Source of the DNA: Dioscorea cayenensis subsp. rotundata
Taxonomy: Eukaryota; Streptophyta; Magnoliopsida; Dioscoreales; Dioscoreaceae
DNA length: 64,000 nt
Direction of reading: 5' to 3'
NCBI RefSeq assembly: GCF_009730915.1
Contig: NC_052489.1
Coordinates: 24,669,916-24,733,915 of the forward strand
Under the pieces are notes generated by a model. That model did no database searches. It was not told the DNA's origin and saw only the letters and a program-made list of their open reading frames with translations. Shown in pieces: positions 47,968-58,300 of this stretch (positions are counted from its first letter, which is position 1; each line of letters opens with the position of its first letter). The translations under genes and the position numbers were made by a program.

Positions 47968-50445
47968 AATTCTTGCTTATGTAAATATTAGGATTTATTT
48001 GGTTGAGTACATGTGGAGTTGCAAAATAACCCTACTTAAATGATATCTGTGGAAATTTGAATTTGGAATAAATATGGGCCATAGATTAGATTAGAATAAC
48101 TGCAACTCACCTAAACACAAATGACAGATGATTTTTTCTTTTTTTTTTTCATATATATATATATATATATATATAACATGCTATTGCATGTTCATGACTT
48201 CAGTTTGCTATTGGGTGGTCAAAATTATAGAGGTAGCCTTTTTCATTTATGGGAACAATATAATCATCAGCATCCAAAACTTGAATTATTGTACCAAAAC
48301 CATGGACAAAACTATACTTTATTCTTTCTCTCCATGTTCCCTTGTATCTACCTTACCAAAAATTTCCTTTCTTAATCACACTTTTTATATATTGTATTAA
48401 TCTGCCATATGCATGTCACCCATCCCTGATTGATCTTAAGATTAATGGCAAGATTTTATCAATAATAATAATTTAATTTTTATATATACACACACATAGA
48501 GTGACTTGTCTTTTTATAATGTTTATAGATTTCAAATTTAGAAACGTCTTGTAATACCGTTGGATTTACATTCAATAGCTACCTTCATTCTATGCACATT
48601 ACCAAATAATGATAAACAGTATCCAATAATAATTATGTTTATTAAACAATAGTAATTTTACACGGTCTTTTTTTTTATAAATAATAGCTTTTAAATTATT
48701 ATTTAATGACTATCATAAAATATTTTTAAATAACAGTAACTCTAAAAATTGTCATAGTTGATGTCTACCCGTGTGTGTAAATGAAAAGAAGGGGCGACCA
48801 TAGATATCTATGGTGAAAAAAATCAATGATGAGTTGATAAATTGATGATGTATTGAACAACAGAGCATTATATATGTAGGCCATCACATGGACAATGGCG
48901 CATGCATCCTCATCTAACTTCATTTTTGGCGTCAGACTAGCACTATATTTCTCTTTGTTTTGTTCTTAAAATTTGAATAATTGCATTCATTAAAGCACTC
49001 TACTTTGTTGGTTGGTTTCCCTTCAGTTCTACTCTTTGCCATTATCTGTGAGCTTCTTCACATTCAACAATTGGTAATGAAAATGGAGAAGCTGAAACTT
49101 GAGAATTTATTTTATATTAGTTTAAAAATATTAAAATTATGAAACATTACCAATTCTTTATGTGATATATGTAACATATTTTGTATTTTTATTTTATAAC
49201 TTAATAATTTTATATTTTCAGATTTAAATCATACATGTATATATGTACATGATCTTTCTCAATAGTCACACTAGTTTTGTTATTAATTTTGATATTATTT
49301 ATTTATTATTGTACATAAGGGAGTTAAAAGAGCTAAAAAAACTATAAAAGCAACTAAATTGCTGAAATTGAACTAAAAAAAATCATTCATAGTATGTAGT
49401 GATCTCTATGAACCAATGCAGAAATCACATGTAAATCTTTATGAAAAAAATTACACCATAAATCTAGAAATAGAGTTAAAATATAATTAAAAGTCATTTA
49501 TTTACATGTATAAATTAAAGATGATTATTTCTTGGTTGTATTTGGTTAGTTCTACTGTATAGTTTTATTTAGTTTAATAGAAGTGGTTTATTCAATTTTT
49601 TTTTTTTAATAATTATAATAATATTGATGGGAAGGAAATAATGTTTATATGAAGATTAAAATGCATTTTATTTTGATTTGATTTGATTTGAGTTGAGTTG
49701 AGTTAATTTGATGTGCCACATTAGTGACAAATAGTTAAAAAAAAAAACTTAAAAAAACCATAGTGGTGGCACATCACAATAAACTTTTGATTTATTATCA
49801 TTTTCCTGAGGTCCACATATGGCCATCTTGCTAAGTAATTGGATCTCTAAGTCTATGAGTTTTGTCACCATTGCATGAGATTTTGGTGGGTGTGTTGGGT
49901 GTAGTGTAGCAATGTGAGATGCTTTTCTTTTGACAAATACCACCCACCTTCACACTATTTATTTGTGTAAGTTAATAATAACTAACAAGAAAATTTTGTA
50001 TAAGTTTTAGTGGGAGTTGGCATGCCAATCCAATATAATTTTATAAAATCCTTTGGAGTTGGTTTGGTGGCAAGTCATGATGTACTTTGTCTTTCATCAA
50101 ATTAGGAAGATTATAAAGTAAATGATTTTCAACTGAATTAAATATTTATAATTAATGTGTTCTTTGAATTCAGAACCTGAATTATTTTGATGAAGAGACC
50201 CATATGATATATTTTTTTTAAAATTTGATTTTAAATTTTATTCCTAGATCGAAATTGATTTAAATAGACAAAAGTTCTTCAGTTTAATTACCTAATAATC
50301 TGTTTTAATATAAGTTTGATATATTTTTTTAAAATTGTGGATAAACTATAAATAAGCACATTTACTTTTTTTTTTATTTAAAAATTTATATATAATTAGA
50401 TTAATTAGATTATTTTTATTTAACATAACAAAAAAAAAGAATAGG

Positions 50446-50485
<40 letters not shown>

Positions 50486-50618
50486 GTCTCTTAGAATTGC
50501 ATGTGAGAGGTATCTAAGAAATGAATGATGATTCATGGCCACTATTAAAATTTTAGAGTTTTTTTATTTTTAATTATATATATATTTATATATATATTTT
50601 TGTAAATGATGAGGTTTT

Positions 50619-50743
50619 CAAACCCAGACAAAAAATAGATCTACATATACATTCTCGTTAAGTCATAACAAAATGACTTTACAAACACAGACAAAGAATA
50701 GATCTACATATACATTCTCGTAAGTCATAACAAAATGACTTTA
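50619..50743. repeat. Tandem duplication, about 63-bp period
   Basis: Unit 1 (50619-50681) begins CAAACCCAGACAAAAAATAG and unit 2 (50682-50743) CAAACACAGACAAAGAATAG. Both end AACAAAATGACTTTA. Only a few differences separate them, so the duplication is fairly recent. Confidence 0.85.
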
Positions 50744-51614
50744 TATATATATATATATATATTCATTTTTTCATGGCATATAATAGTTTATTACAATATT
50801 TATTATCGTACAACATATATGAGTTGTTTTTATTCAAACGCATCATAATTCATAAGCCAGACAATAGTTTAATGGATGTGTTGTTTTTTTTCCTCTAAAG
50901 TGGGGTATTAGTTTGTACAGACAATTTAATTAGATGCAAAGAATTAGGTTCATTTGAGACAATATTCACAACCCATGGGTAATTGTTGGGTCAGCCCCAT
51001 TCCGCTGGAGACCCAGGAATAAGTGTCCCACCCCCGCAATAGATATTATTATTATTTTTAAATAATATCAATAGTGGAAGAAGCTTAAAAGACAATGAAA
51101 AATTTGCTAAAGTGGTGAAGAAGAGAGAGGAAAGAAGATGCAAAAGTGAGAATCCAAGAAGAGGGAGGGGTTAGGATTGGAGCTGCATGATAATAAATAA
51201 TATAACGGTCCTGAATTTTACTCAGATTTTAAGTAGTGAAACCTTACGTATAGCTTTCTTAAACTATCGGGTTTGATCTCTTCTCGATGTCATTTGTTAC
51301 CTATTATTGAGTTAATAATGTATTTATTGTTGAGAGTATCTCCTTGATACATTGATGTCTTCATGTTAGTGAATCTTTAATTGAATTCAGAGAGTACTCT
51401 TGTTAGTTTATTATTGATATAGTTCTAGTTTATTATTGATATAGTTCAAGTGACTCTAAGGAGGCAAGTGGTTTTTCTCCTTGATTTAAATGGATTTTTC
51501 ATGCTAAAATCATGTTGTTAGTTTGCCTTATTGTTTTACATCTCATCCTAACACTCAAGAAAAAGTTTGAAGTGTTTTGGAGTTTTGTTTAAAGGTTTAA
51601 AGAGTCACCAACAA

Positions 51615-51775
51615 CCAAGTGGTCTATTGGTAGCGAGACCTCTATTAAAACCCTTCACAAGTGGCGAGCATTCGAATCATAGATAAAAGTATATTTTTGG
51701 GAGTGTGAGTAATGGTTGCGTGCGGGTGGTCCCAACATCCATGTGTGCGCTGGCCCTACCCCCTGTTGCATTAGA
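51615..51775 (+). mobile_element. tRNA-derived SINE
   Basis: GGTCTATTGGTAGCG (51621-51635) fits a box A and GCATTCGAATC (51668-51678) a box B, about 33 bases apart as in tRNA genes. A non-tRNA body follows (TTTTTGGGAGTGTGAGTAAT, then CATGTGTGCGCTGGCCCTAC). A partial copy of the body lies at 32462-32600. Flanking target duplications were not clear. Confidence 0.65.
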
Positions 51776-52722
51776 GACAACAAGTAGATGGCCCAATCAT
51801 CAGTAGAACAACACCATCAAGGGAAGTTTAAGGGAGAAACATCAGCAAGTTTGAAGATTTCATTATGGGATGAATTATAGTAATCAGTAGTATTAGAATT
51901 AATTAATCATATGTAATTACAGTGAGAGGTTGTTACAAGTTATGATTTGGGGTAGTGGTGCCTGACACATCAATTGTTTGTTAAAATGCGAAAGTGGACA
52001 TGTGGTTACAAATTGTAATGATTTTCCAGGATTTGCTATAAAATCAAGACAACAATAGAAATGACGGCATTTTTTTGCCAGAATTCCCTTCATCCTTCTC
52101 GTCTTCTCCTTTCTCTAACTTCTTTTCCCTTTCCTTCTCATCCTCCTTCTCTGCATCTATTCCTGAAACTCTATTGCAGGTGATCCAACCTGCAACGTTT
52201 TTTTTTTTTAAGAATCATACTAGCAATGCACCTGTATAAATAGTAACTTACTCCAATACATACGGATAAGCATACACAAGAGCCAGCGCACAATGTCCAA
52301 AGGATCGTACGAACTAAAATGCACCCACATATATGACCATATACATGAACAACAACTTGCTATAATAATTGTGAATAAAAACTCTCCCAAAAGTTCTCAG
52401 GTACGTATTCCCCCGGTAATTAATGTCATTAATTAATAACTTCAATTATTGAGCACAAATGCCATGAATGTGAGAATTAGATTGATCTTGGCATCCTATC
52501 TTCATTCAATCAAATAATATCATTTAATAAATTCATAAAAATAACCCATTCCAAGTATATATAAGATCATATTTAAGAAGGTATCTGAAAATTTATAATA
52601 AGTAAATATAAATTTATATAAATTATATTCCTATAAATTATATTCCCTCTTTTTAGTTCCTTTGAATTTTTTTATCATAACAAAAACTAAAAAAACTAAA
52701 AAAAGCATACTACTACATCACA

Positions 52723-55146
52723 ATGGCAAAAGGGGGAATGAGTCTTCCGGGGAGTCTCTGGGGTGACTCCGGCAACGGTGGCGGTGGAGGCGTCGGGAAG
52801 GGTGACTCGTCGTCGGGAGGTCCGGTGCGCAAGCAAGAGAAGATGTCATACGCTCAAGTGGCAAGTTCCTCATCGTCGGGTGAGTCTTCTCAGTCGAAGC
52901 GAGCGTCCAAGGGGAGAGGAACTTGTCTGCCTGCGAAGCAACCTCAACTCTCTGGTGCAAAGAGACCTAGATCACCTAAAGCGGCCTCTTGTGGCCGTTG
53001 CTTCAGGACCACCCACAGAACGGCGGAGTGCCGTCATCAAATAGTTTGTTTGCGTTGTGCTTGTGTGGGTCACATGGCGGCTCGTTGTCCGGTGGAGAAT
53101 AGAAGAAGTCCTCATAAAAAGAAGGTGCACGTCCGAACTAAACGTGTCGGGTCGCAGGTGGGGTCGTTAGGGAAGCTCCATCCCGATGAGGGAGATCTAC
53201 CTCTCGGGGGCTCGAGGGACCAGAAGCTCACCCGAACGTCTCTTTCGATCCCGCTTCCACCGAAGTCTGCGGGTCTGCGAGAGGAACTGGCGAAGGTTGC
53301 GGTGCTGTCTCTGGTCGAAGGTCATGCTAACGAATCCAACCTGTTGGATGTCATTCCCTTAGTTCTTAATATGTCTCTGGCCGGCCCTATTACTTCGGTA
53401 AATGAATGTACGTTTCTTATTCCATTGGCGAGTAGGGAAGAGGTGAAAGAGCTCTGCAAAATGGGTAAGTTTAAGGTGAGGACGAAAGATGGTCCTTGTG
53501 AGTTGTTGCTCGCGCCTTGGTCTGCTGAATTAGGTGCTGTTGGCCGGGCCTCGGGGGAGGGACAGTGGGTTCTCATCTGGAACTTGCCGCTGCACGCCTG
53601 GAGTTGGAGTATCATTGCTGAGGTACTCCGGCCAGTTGGTGAGTTAGTTGCTCTGTCGCAAGCTGCGCTCCCTCACAAACAATTTCTTTCGGTGTTGGTA
53701 CGGCGTCGGCTAGGTGTTTCTCTCCCCTTGGAGCTAGATTTTAGTATGGGGATGCGCCATTACTGTGTGCTGTTCACTGGTGAAAAGGAGGCGTTCCCGG
53801 TGTATCGCAGGGAGCTGGGACGCTATGCGTTGGTGGCTAATGACACTGTTCCGGCGGTGAGGACCTTCCTCGATGATCGGAAGGGGAAGGAGATCGAGGG
53901 GTGGTCATCCTCGGGTGTCTCGGGGAGTTCGATCAATACGACGGTGGTGGAGCCTGGCTCCCACCTGGGGGTGAGGCGAGTCGAGAGAGCTATGGGGGCT
54001 GGTTCGTCCGATAATGTTTCGGGGGAGCCGTTGGTGGTGGTTGAGCCTCGCTCCCATGATGGCGCCGATGAGTGTCCTGCCCGCAACGACGAGGGTCCTC
54101 CCCGTGACCGCGTACTGGCTCATCGGACCGATGGTCCCTCTAAGGTGCAGGGTAAACCCGATGAGCGGTTGTTGGCTCGGTCTCCCGAGCGCCGTTTGGC
54201 CGATGTTGCAGGTGGTGGAGCGTCACAGGGGGTGAGGGGGCGACGTGTCGAGTGTTGGCGCATTCGCCCTGTGAAACTGCTGGACAGGAGTCAGACGGTG
54301 ACAGATGGCGTTCGAGTGGAGTCCGATGTTAGAGCGGTCCACGTTAAGGAAAGGAGGGATCATTTTAAGGTTCGTAACTTGAGTGAGAAGCCGCTGGAAC
54401 ATGATAAGGCTCAGAGAGTTGTTGATGTGGGTTCAGTTCATGAGAGATCGCTGGACCAAGTTATGCAGGTTAGTGCGAGTGAGGTTTTCATTGTTGATCC
54501 TTTGGATCAAGATGCTGGGCCTAATCTTGGGTGGGGCCGTCCCAGTCAGGTGGAGCCCATTAGGGAGCTTGGTGATCCAGTGTTATTGTATGAGGTGGGC
54601 CAACAGTTGGGCCGACCCTCTTCAATTATTATTTCTGATGTTGATAAGGCCCTTGGGACATCTATGGTTTCTGGGCCTTCTTTGGACCTAGATTTGGCGG
54701 TTGGGGGGCCCAAGCTGGTTCTTAGCTGTCAAGAGCAAACGGGGGTGATTCTGCAGGCTCTTTCTTTGTTGGAGTCTAACTTCAGGGATAGTGCGGTGGT
54801 TCCCGGGATATCGCCCCCGGAGGGTTTCAGCTGGCAATTCTGGGCTGGAGTCTGGGTCTTGGCCCCTGGGCCTGTTCCATCTATGGATAGGGATACTGGT
54901 GGTGCTTGTAAATCTTCTGCGTTGAACGACGTGGCTACTAAATCGTCTGGAGACTTGTCTCCTGATATGGACATAGACTCGGATGACTCAATGTCAGAAT
55001 TTGAAAGAAACATCAGAAAACTTTTACCGGATCTTCAGAGAGGGCAGGGGTCTTCGGTAAATAGTCAGTCTACTGGGATCAGGAAAAGTGAACGGCAGAA
55101 GAAACCTTCCTCCAGGTTCACTGAGGAGGCAGGGTATCTGGCGTAG
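52723..55146 (+). CDS. LINE ORF1, gag-like nucleic-acid-binding protein
   Basis: Intact 807-codon frame. Two CX2CX4HX4C zinc knuckles lie near residues 90-103 (CGRCFRTTHRTAEC) and 109-122 (CLRCACVGHMAARC) after a basic Gly/Ser-rich N-terminus. Plant LINE ORF1 proteins package element RNA, and the knuckles contact nucleic acid. Residues of about 185-365 form a DUF4283-like globular part (ECTFLIPLASREEVKEL, WVLIWNLPLHAWS, LVALSQAALPHKQF). The long remainder is charged, variable and probably disordered, ending with SDDSMSEFERNIRKLLPDL and a basic tail. In many plant LINEs DUF4283 precedes the knuckle; here the knuckles come first. Unlike ORF2 it has no disabling mutation. Confidence 0.8.
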   Translation: MAKGGMSLPGSLWGDSGNGGGGGVGKGDSSSGGPVRKQEKMSYAQVASSSSSGESSQSKRASKGRGTCLPAKQPQLSGAKRPRSPKAASCGRCFRTTHRTAECRHQIVCLRCACVGHMAARCPVENRRSPHKKKVHVRTKRVGSQVGSLGKLHPDEGDLPLGGSRDQKLTRTSLSIPLPPKSAGLREELAKVAVLSLVEGHANESNLLDVIPLVLNMSLAGPITSVNECTFLIPLASREEVKELCKMGKFKVRTKDGPCELLLAPWSAELGAVGRASGEGQWVLIWNLPLHAWSWSIIAEVLRPVGELVALSQAALPHKQFLSVLVRRRLGVSLPLELDFSMGMRHYCVLFTGEKEAFPVYRRELGRYALVANDTVPAVRTFLDDRKGKEIEGWSSSGVSGSSINTTVVEPGSHLGVRRVERAMGAGSSDNVSGEPLVVVEPRSHDGADECPARNDEGPPRDRVLAHRTDGPSKVQGKPDERLLARSPERRLADVAGGGASQGVRGRRVECWRIRPVKLLDRSQTVTDGVRVESDVRAVHVKERRDHFKVRNLSEKPLEHDKAQRVVDVGSVHERSLDQVMQVSASEVFIVDPLDQDAGPNLGWGRPSQVEPIRELGDPVLLYEVGQQLGRPSSIIISDVDKALGTSMVSGPSLDLDLAVGGPKLVLSCQEQTGVILQALSLLESNFRDSAVVPGISPPEGFSWQFWAGVWVLAPGPVPSMDRDTGGACKSSALNDVATKSSGDLSPDMDIDSDDSMSEFERNIRKLLPDLQRGQGSSVNSQSTGIRKSERQKKPSSRFTEEAGYLA

Positions 55147-55396
55147 CCACCTAAATCAGCAAAGAAGAAAGGGACAGGCGGCGCGAGTGATACCGGTATG
55201 GCGTCCAAACCCTTACTTATTGCTGATTGGACTGATATTCAAATTGAAAAGTATTGTGATGCATGTGGTATTTCTTTTACTGATTCTGTGAATGATTGCA
55301 TTAAGCATATTCGTATGTTAGAATCGTCCCAAATTGCATGCTCTAAGGGGACAACGTCGACCTCCTTGGAGGTTCGAGGGAACTAGTTGTTTGTCC
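55147..55396 (+). other. Spacer between LINE ORF1 and ORF2
   Basis: An intercistronic stretch of about 250 bp with no clear motif. The ORF2 frame is open from 55334, before its first sensible ATG at 55397. Confidence 0.5.
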
Positions 55397-58300
55397 ATGA
55401 ACCTTATCAATTGGAATGTTAGGGGGCTAGGTAGGCCATCAAAGCGTTTTTTAGTTAAGGACTTTCTTATTCTTCACCATGCCGAAGTTTGTTGTCTACA
55501 AGAAACAAAATTGGAGGAGATTAATCAGACTACCTGGCGTAAAATTGGAGGGGGGCACCTTGATCAGTTCTCTTTTGTACCGGCTCGAGATTCTGCGGGG
55601 GGTATTGCTATGGGTTGGAATAGCGTGGTGTTGAGCGGGAGGCTAGTCTTGATGGGAGAATTTAGCTTAACGATGAACTTTGTTTCCAAAAGGGGTCTCC
55701 CTAATTGGCAATGTACAGTAATTTATGGGCCAAATGACAGACATCATAAACAAGCTTTCTGGGACGAATTGCGGTCTATCGGTAGATCCACCTCGAGGCC
55801 ATGGGTGATTTGTGGAGATTTTAATGCTATCTTCGCTGTGGGGGATAAGTCTGCCGGAAACCCTAACTTGGAAGATATTCGATGTTCTAATGAATTAATG
55901 CATGATTTGGGGTTACAGGAGCCTCCGTCATTGGGGCGTAAGTTCACTTGGACGAATGGACAGTCGGAACCAATTTGGATCAAGTTGGATCGCTTCTTGG
56001 TTAATAATGAATGGGTGTCTTGCTTTCCTAAAGTGGTTCAAACCTGTCTACCGAGGCTGGGGTCTGATCATGTTCCGATTCGCCTTGAAGTGGGTACCCA
56101 TTTTTTCAGACCAAGACCTTTCCGTTTTGAGTTGGTTTGGACCACCAGTGAGGGTTTCCAGGATCTGGTACAACTTTGGTGGTCTGATATCTCCCCGGTG
56201 AGATGTGGGGCCTTTGTTTTCTCCAAAAAGGTTGCTAGTGTTCGGGCGAAACTGAGACATTGGGCTAAGCATGAATTCGGATCTATAAAGCTTAAGAAAC
56301 TTGCCTTGTTACACGAGATTGATAGTTTGGATAAGGTGAAGGAGTCAAGGAGACTTTCGGAGGTGGAATTTCTTAGAGAGAACGATATTCGTGAGAACTT
56401 GAATGTCATCCGCAAGCAAGAAGAGATCTACTGGAAGCAAAGATCTAGATCGCATTGGTTAAAAGAAGGGGATGAAAACAACAAGTTTTTCCACGCAGTG
56501 GCCAATGGTCGCAAGAATCGGAATTTCATCCCTAGGTTACGGTTGGATGGTAACTCTGTTTGAGACTCCCGGGATATTGGTAAACTTTTTCGCGAGCGGT
56601 TTAAGCTTCGCTTTAGGCGTCGCTCTAATAGGCTCATGGATTGATCCGCAAAAAAATTATTTGCTCATAAGGTGACGTGCGACCTGACTGTGCTGGAGGA
56701 TCCATTCACGACGGAGGAAATTAAAAAGGCTGTCTTCGATCTTGGGGGAGATAAAGCCCCGGGCCCGGATGGTTTCCCCTTGCATTTCTTCAAACACTGT
56801 TGGGAAACGATCAGAGCTGATCTGGTTCGTCTTTGTGACGACTTCTACTTACACAGAGCAAATCTTGAGAAAATCAATTGGGCAAGCATTGCTCTAGTGC
56901 CTAAGGTGGATTCGCCGGAATCGCCTGGTGACTATCGCCCGATCAGTTTAATTAACTCGTCCTTGAAAATCATTTCTAAATTGCTGGCCACTCGTCTGAG
57001 TAAGGTGATTAACTCTTTGGTGGGCTCGGAACAATCGGCTTTCCTGAAAGGGCGTTGCATCCTTGATAACATTGCTACGGTGGAGGAACTTTTGTTTAGC
57101 ATTCATCAACGAAGGGTTGTTGGTCATATTTTAAAAGTGGATTTTTCCAAGGCCTTTGATTTGGTGGATTGGGATTTTCTCTTCGATCTGTTGAAAGCTA
57201 GGGTGTCACACCCACCCTTTCTACCGAGGTAAATGTGGCACCCATCAGTTAAAATTCCTTTTTAACTGGAAGCTGACACCCTGTTTTAAACAAAATCAGA
57301 CCTACAAATCACAATTTACAACTTTACACTAACTACAGGTTCAAATACATAAATACCATGAATACAATAACTCAAATTTGCGGGTACAACCGCTACAAGA
57401 TCACGACACCAATAAATAGAAAGAAAGATATGGGTCCCACTGCAGTCATGGACTCAACCCTGACTAGCTCTATACTCGATCAGGCAATCTAGGGTCCTGC
57501 TCCTGCAGCTACAGCACATTCAGTTGGTCGGTAGTGGCTTAATAATTTCAAAGACTTAAATACAGTGTATATAAAGTATATAAATACCAACTCGCTTCAA
57601 ATAATTTTTCCAACTTTTCCAAAAATACCGAATTCTAGCAAAAATACAATCTTAAAGAACTCTTGAAACATAAATTCAACATAAATCAACATCAATTTGA
57701 TTTTCTCAGAAAACACAAATTTTGTGAGAGTCTGGTCTCATCACAATTCAAAAATATAACATAAATCTCAAATTCAAAATAAAGCAATACCCAACACTCA
57801 CCCAGCATAACATGGTCTAGAAAACTCTCTAAACCCTCGCCGTGGCCGCGGCTAGGTTCGAGCCGTCAAGGAACTCATGTCCTTAGCGTTGACCCATCGG
57901 TTCAGCGGTCGGTGACCCCCTGGCCACCCGATGAATATCCGATCGGGGCTCTCCGCTCCCACCGAGCGGCCCTCGTAGAAATCAATACTCGGGTCCACCA
58001 CGCCACCTCTAAAGGTGGCCCGTGGGGACCCACTCATCGCGATGAGTCGGGCCTTAGCCCGTCACCATCAAAATCATCAAGTAAATACAACAATAATACC
58101 ATCGATATAAATCATAACACAGGATCCTTTTCCAGGACAAGTATTCACAACACGGAAATAAACATTATTTTCCACAAAGCCAATGTCAAAAGTATAACCA
58201 TGCATAATACCAGTAAAGATCCATGATACCATTCCTATACCAGGAATGAAAATCAATTCCACAAATATTGTCGGTAAAAACATTTTAATACGCACACATT

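Larger units (their letters stand above)
47980..52690. other. AT-rich intergenic DNA with decayed repeats, no gene seen
   Basis: No protein-like frame. It includes a tandem duplication (50619-50743), a (TTA)n microsatellite at about 50448-50484 and a SINE (51615-51775). At about 51940-52190 a promoter-like TATAAAATC, a C/T-rich stretch and ATTGCA may be the right part of an old LTR, but I found no target duplication. Confidence 0.5.

Noticed and set aside
51940-52190. Possible right part of an LTR (TATAAAATC, C/T-rich, ATTGCA)
   Set aside because: No left end, inverted terminal bases or target duplication could be found.
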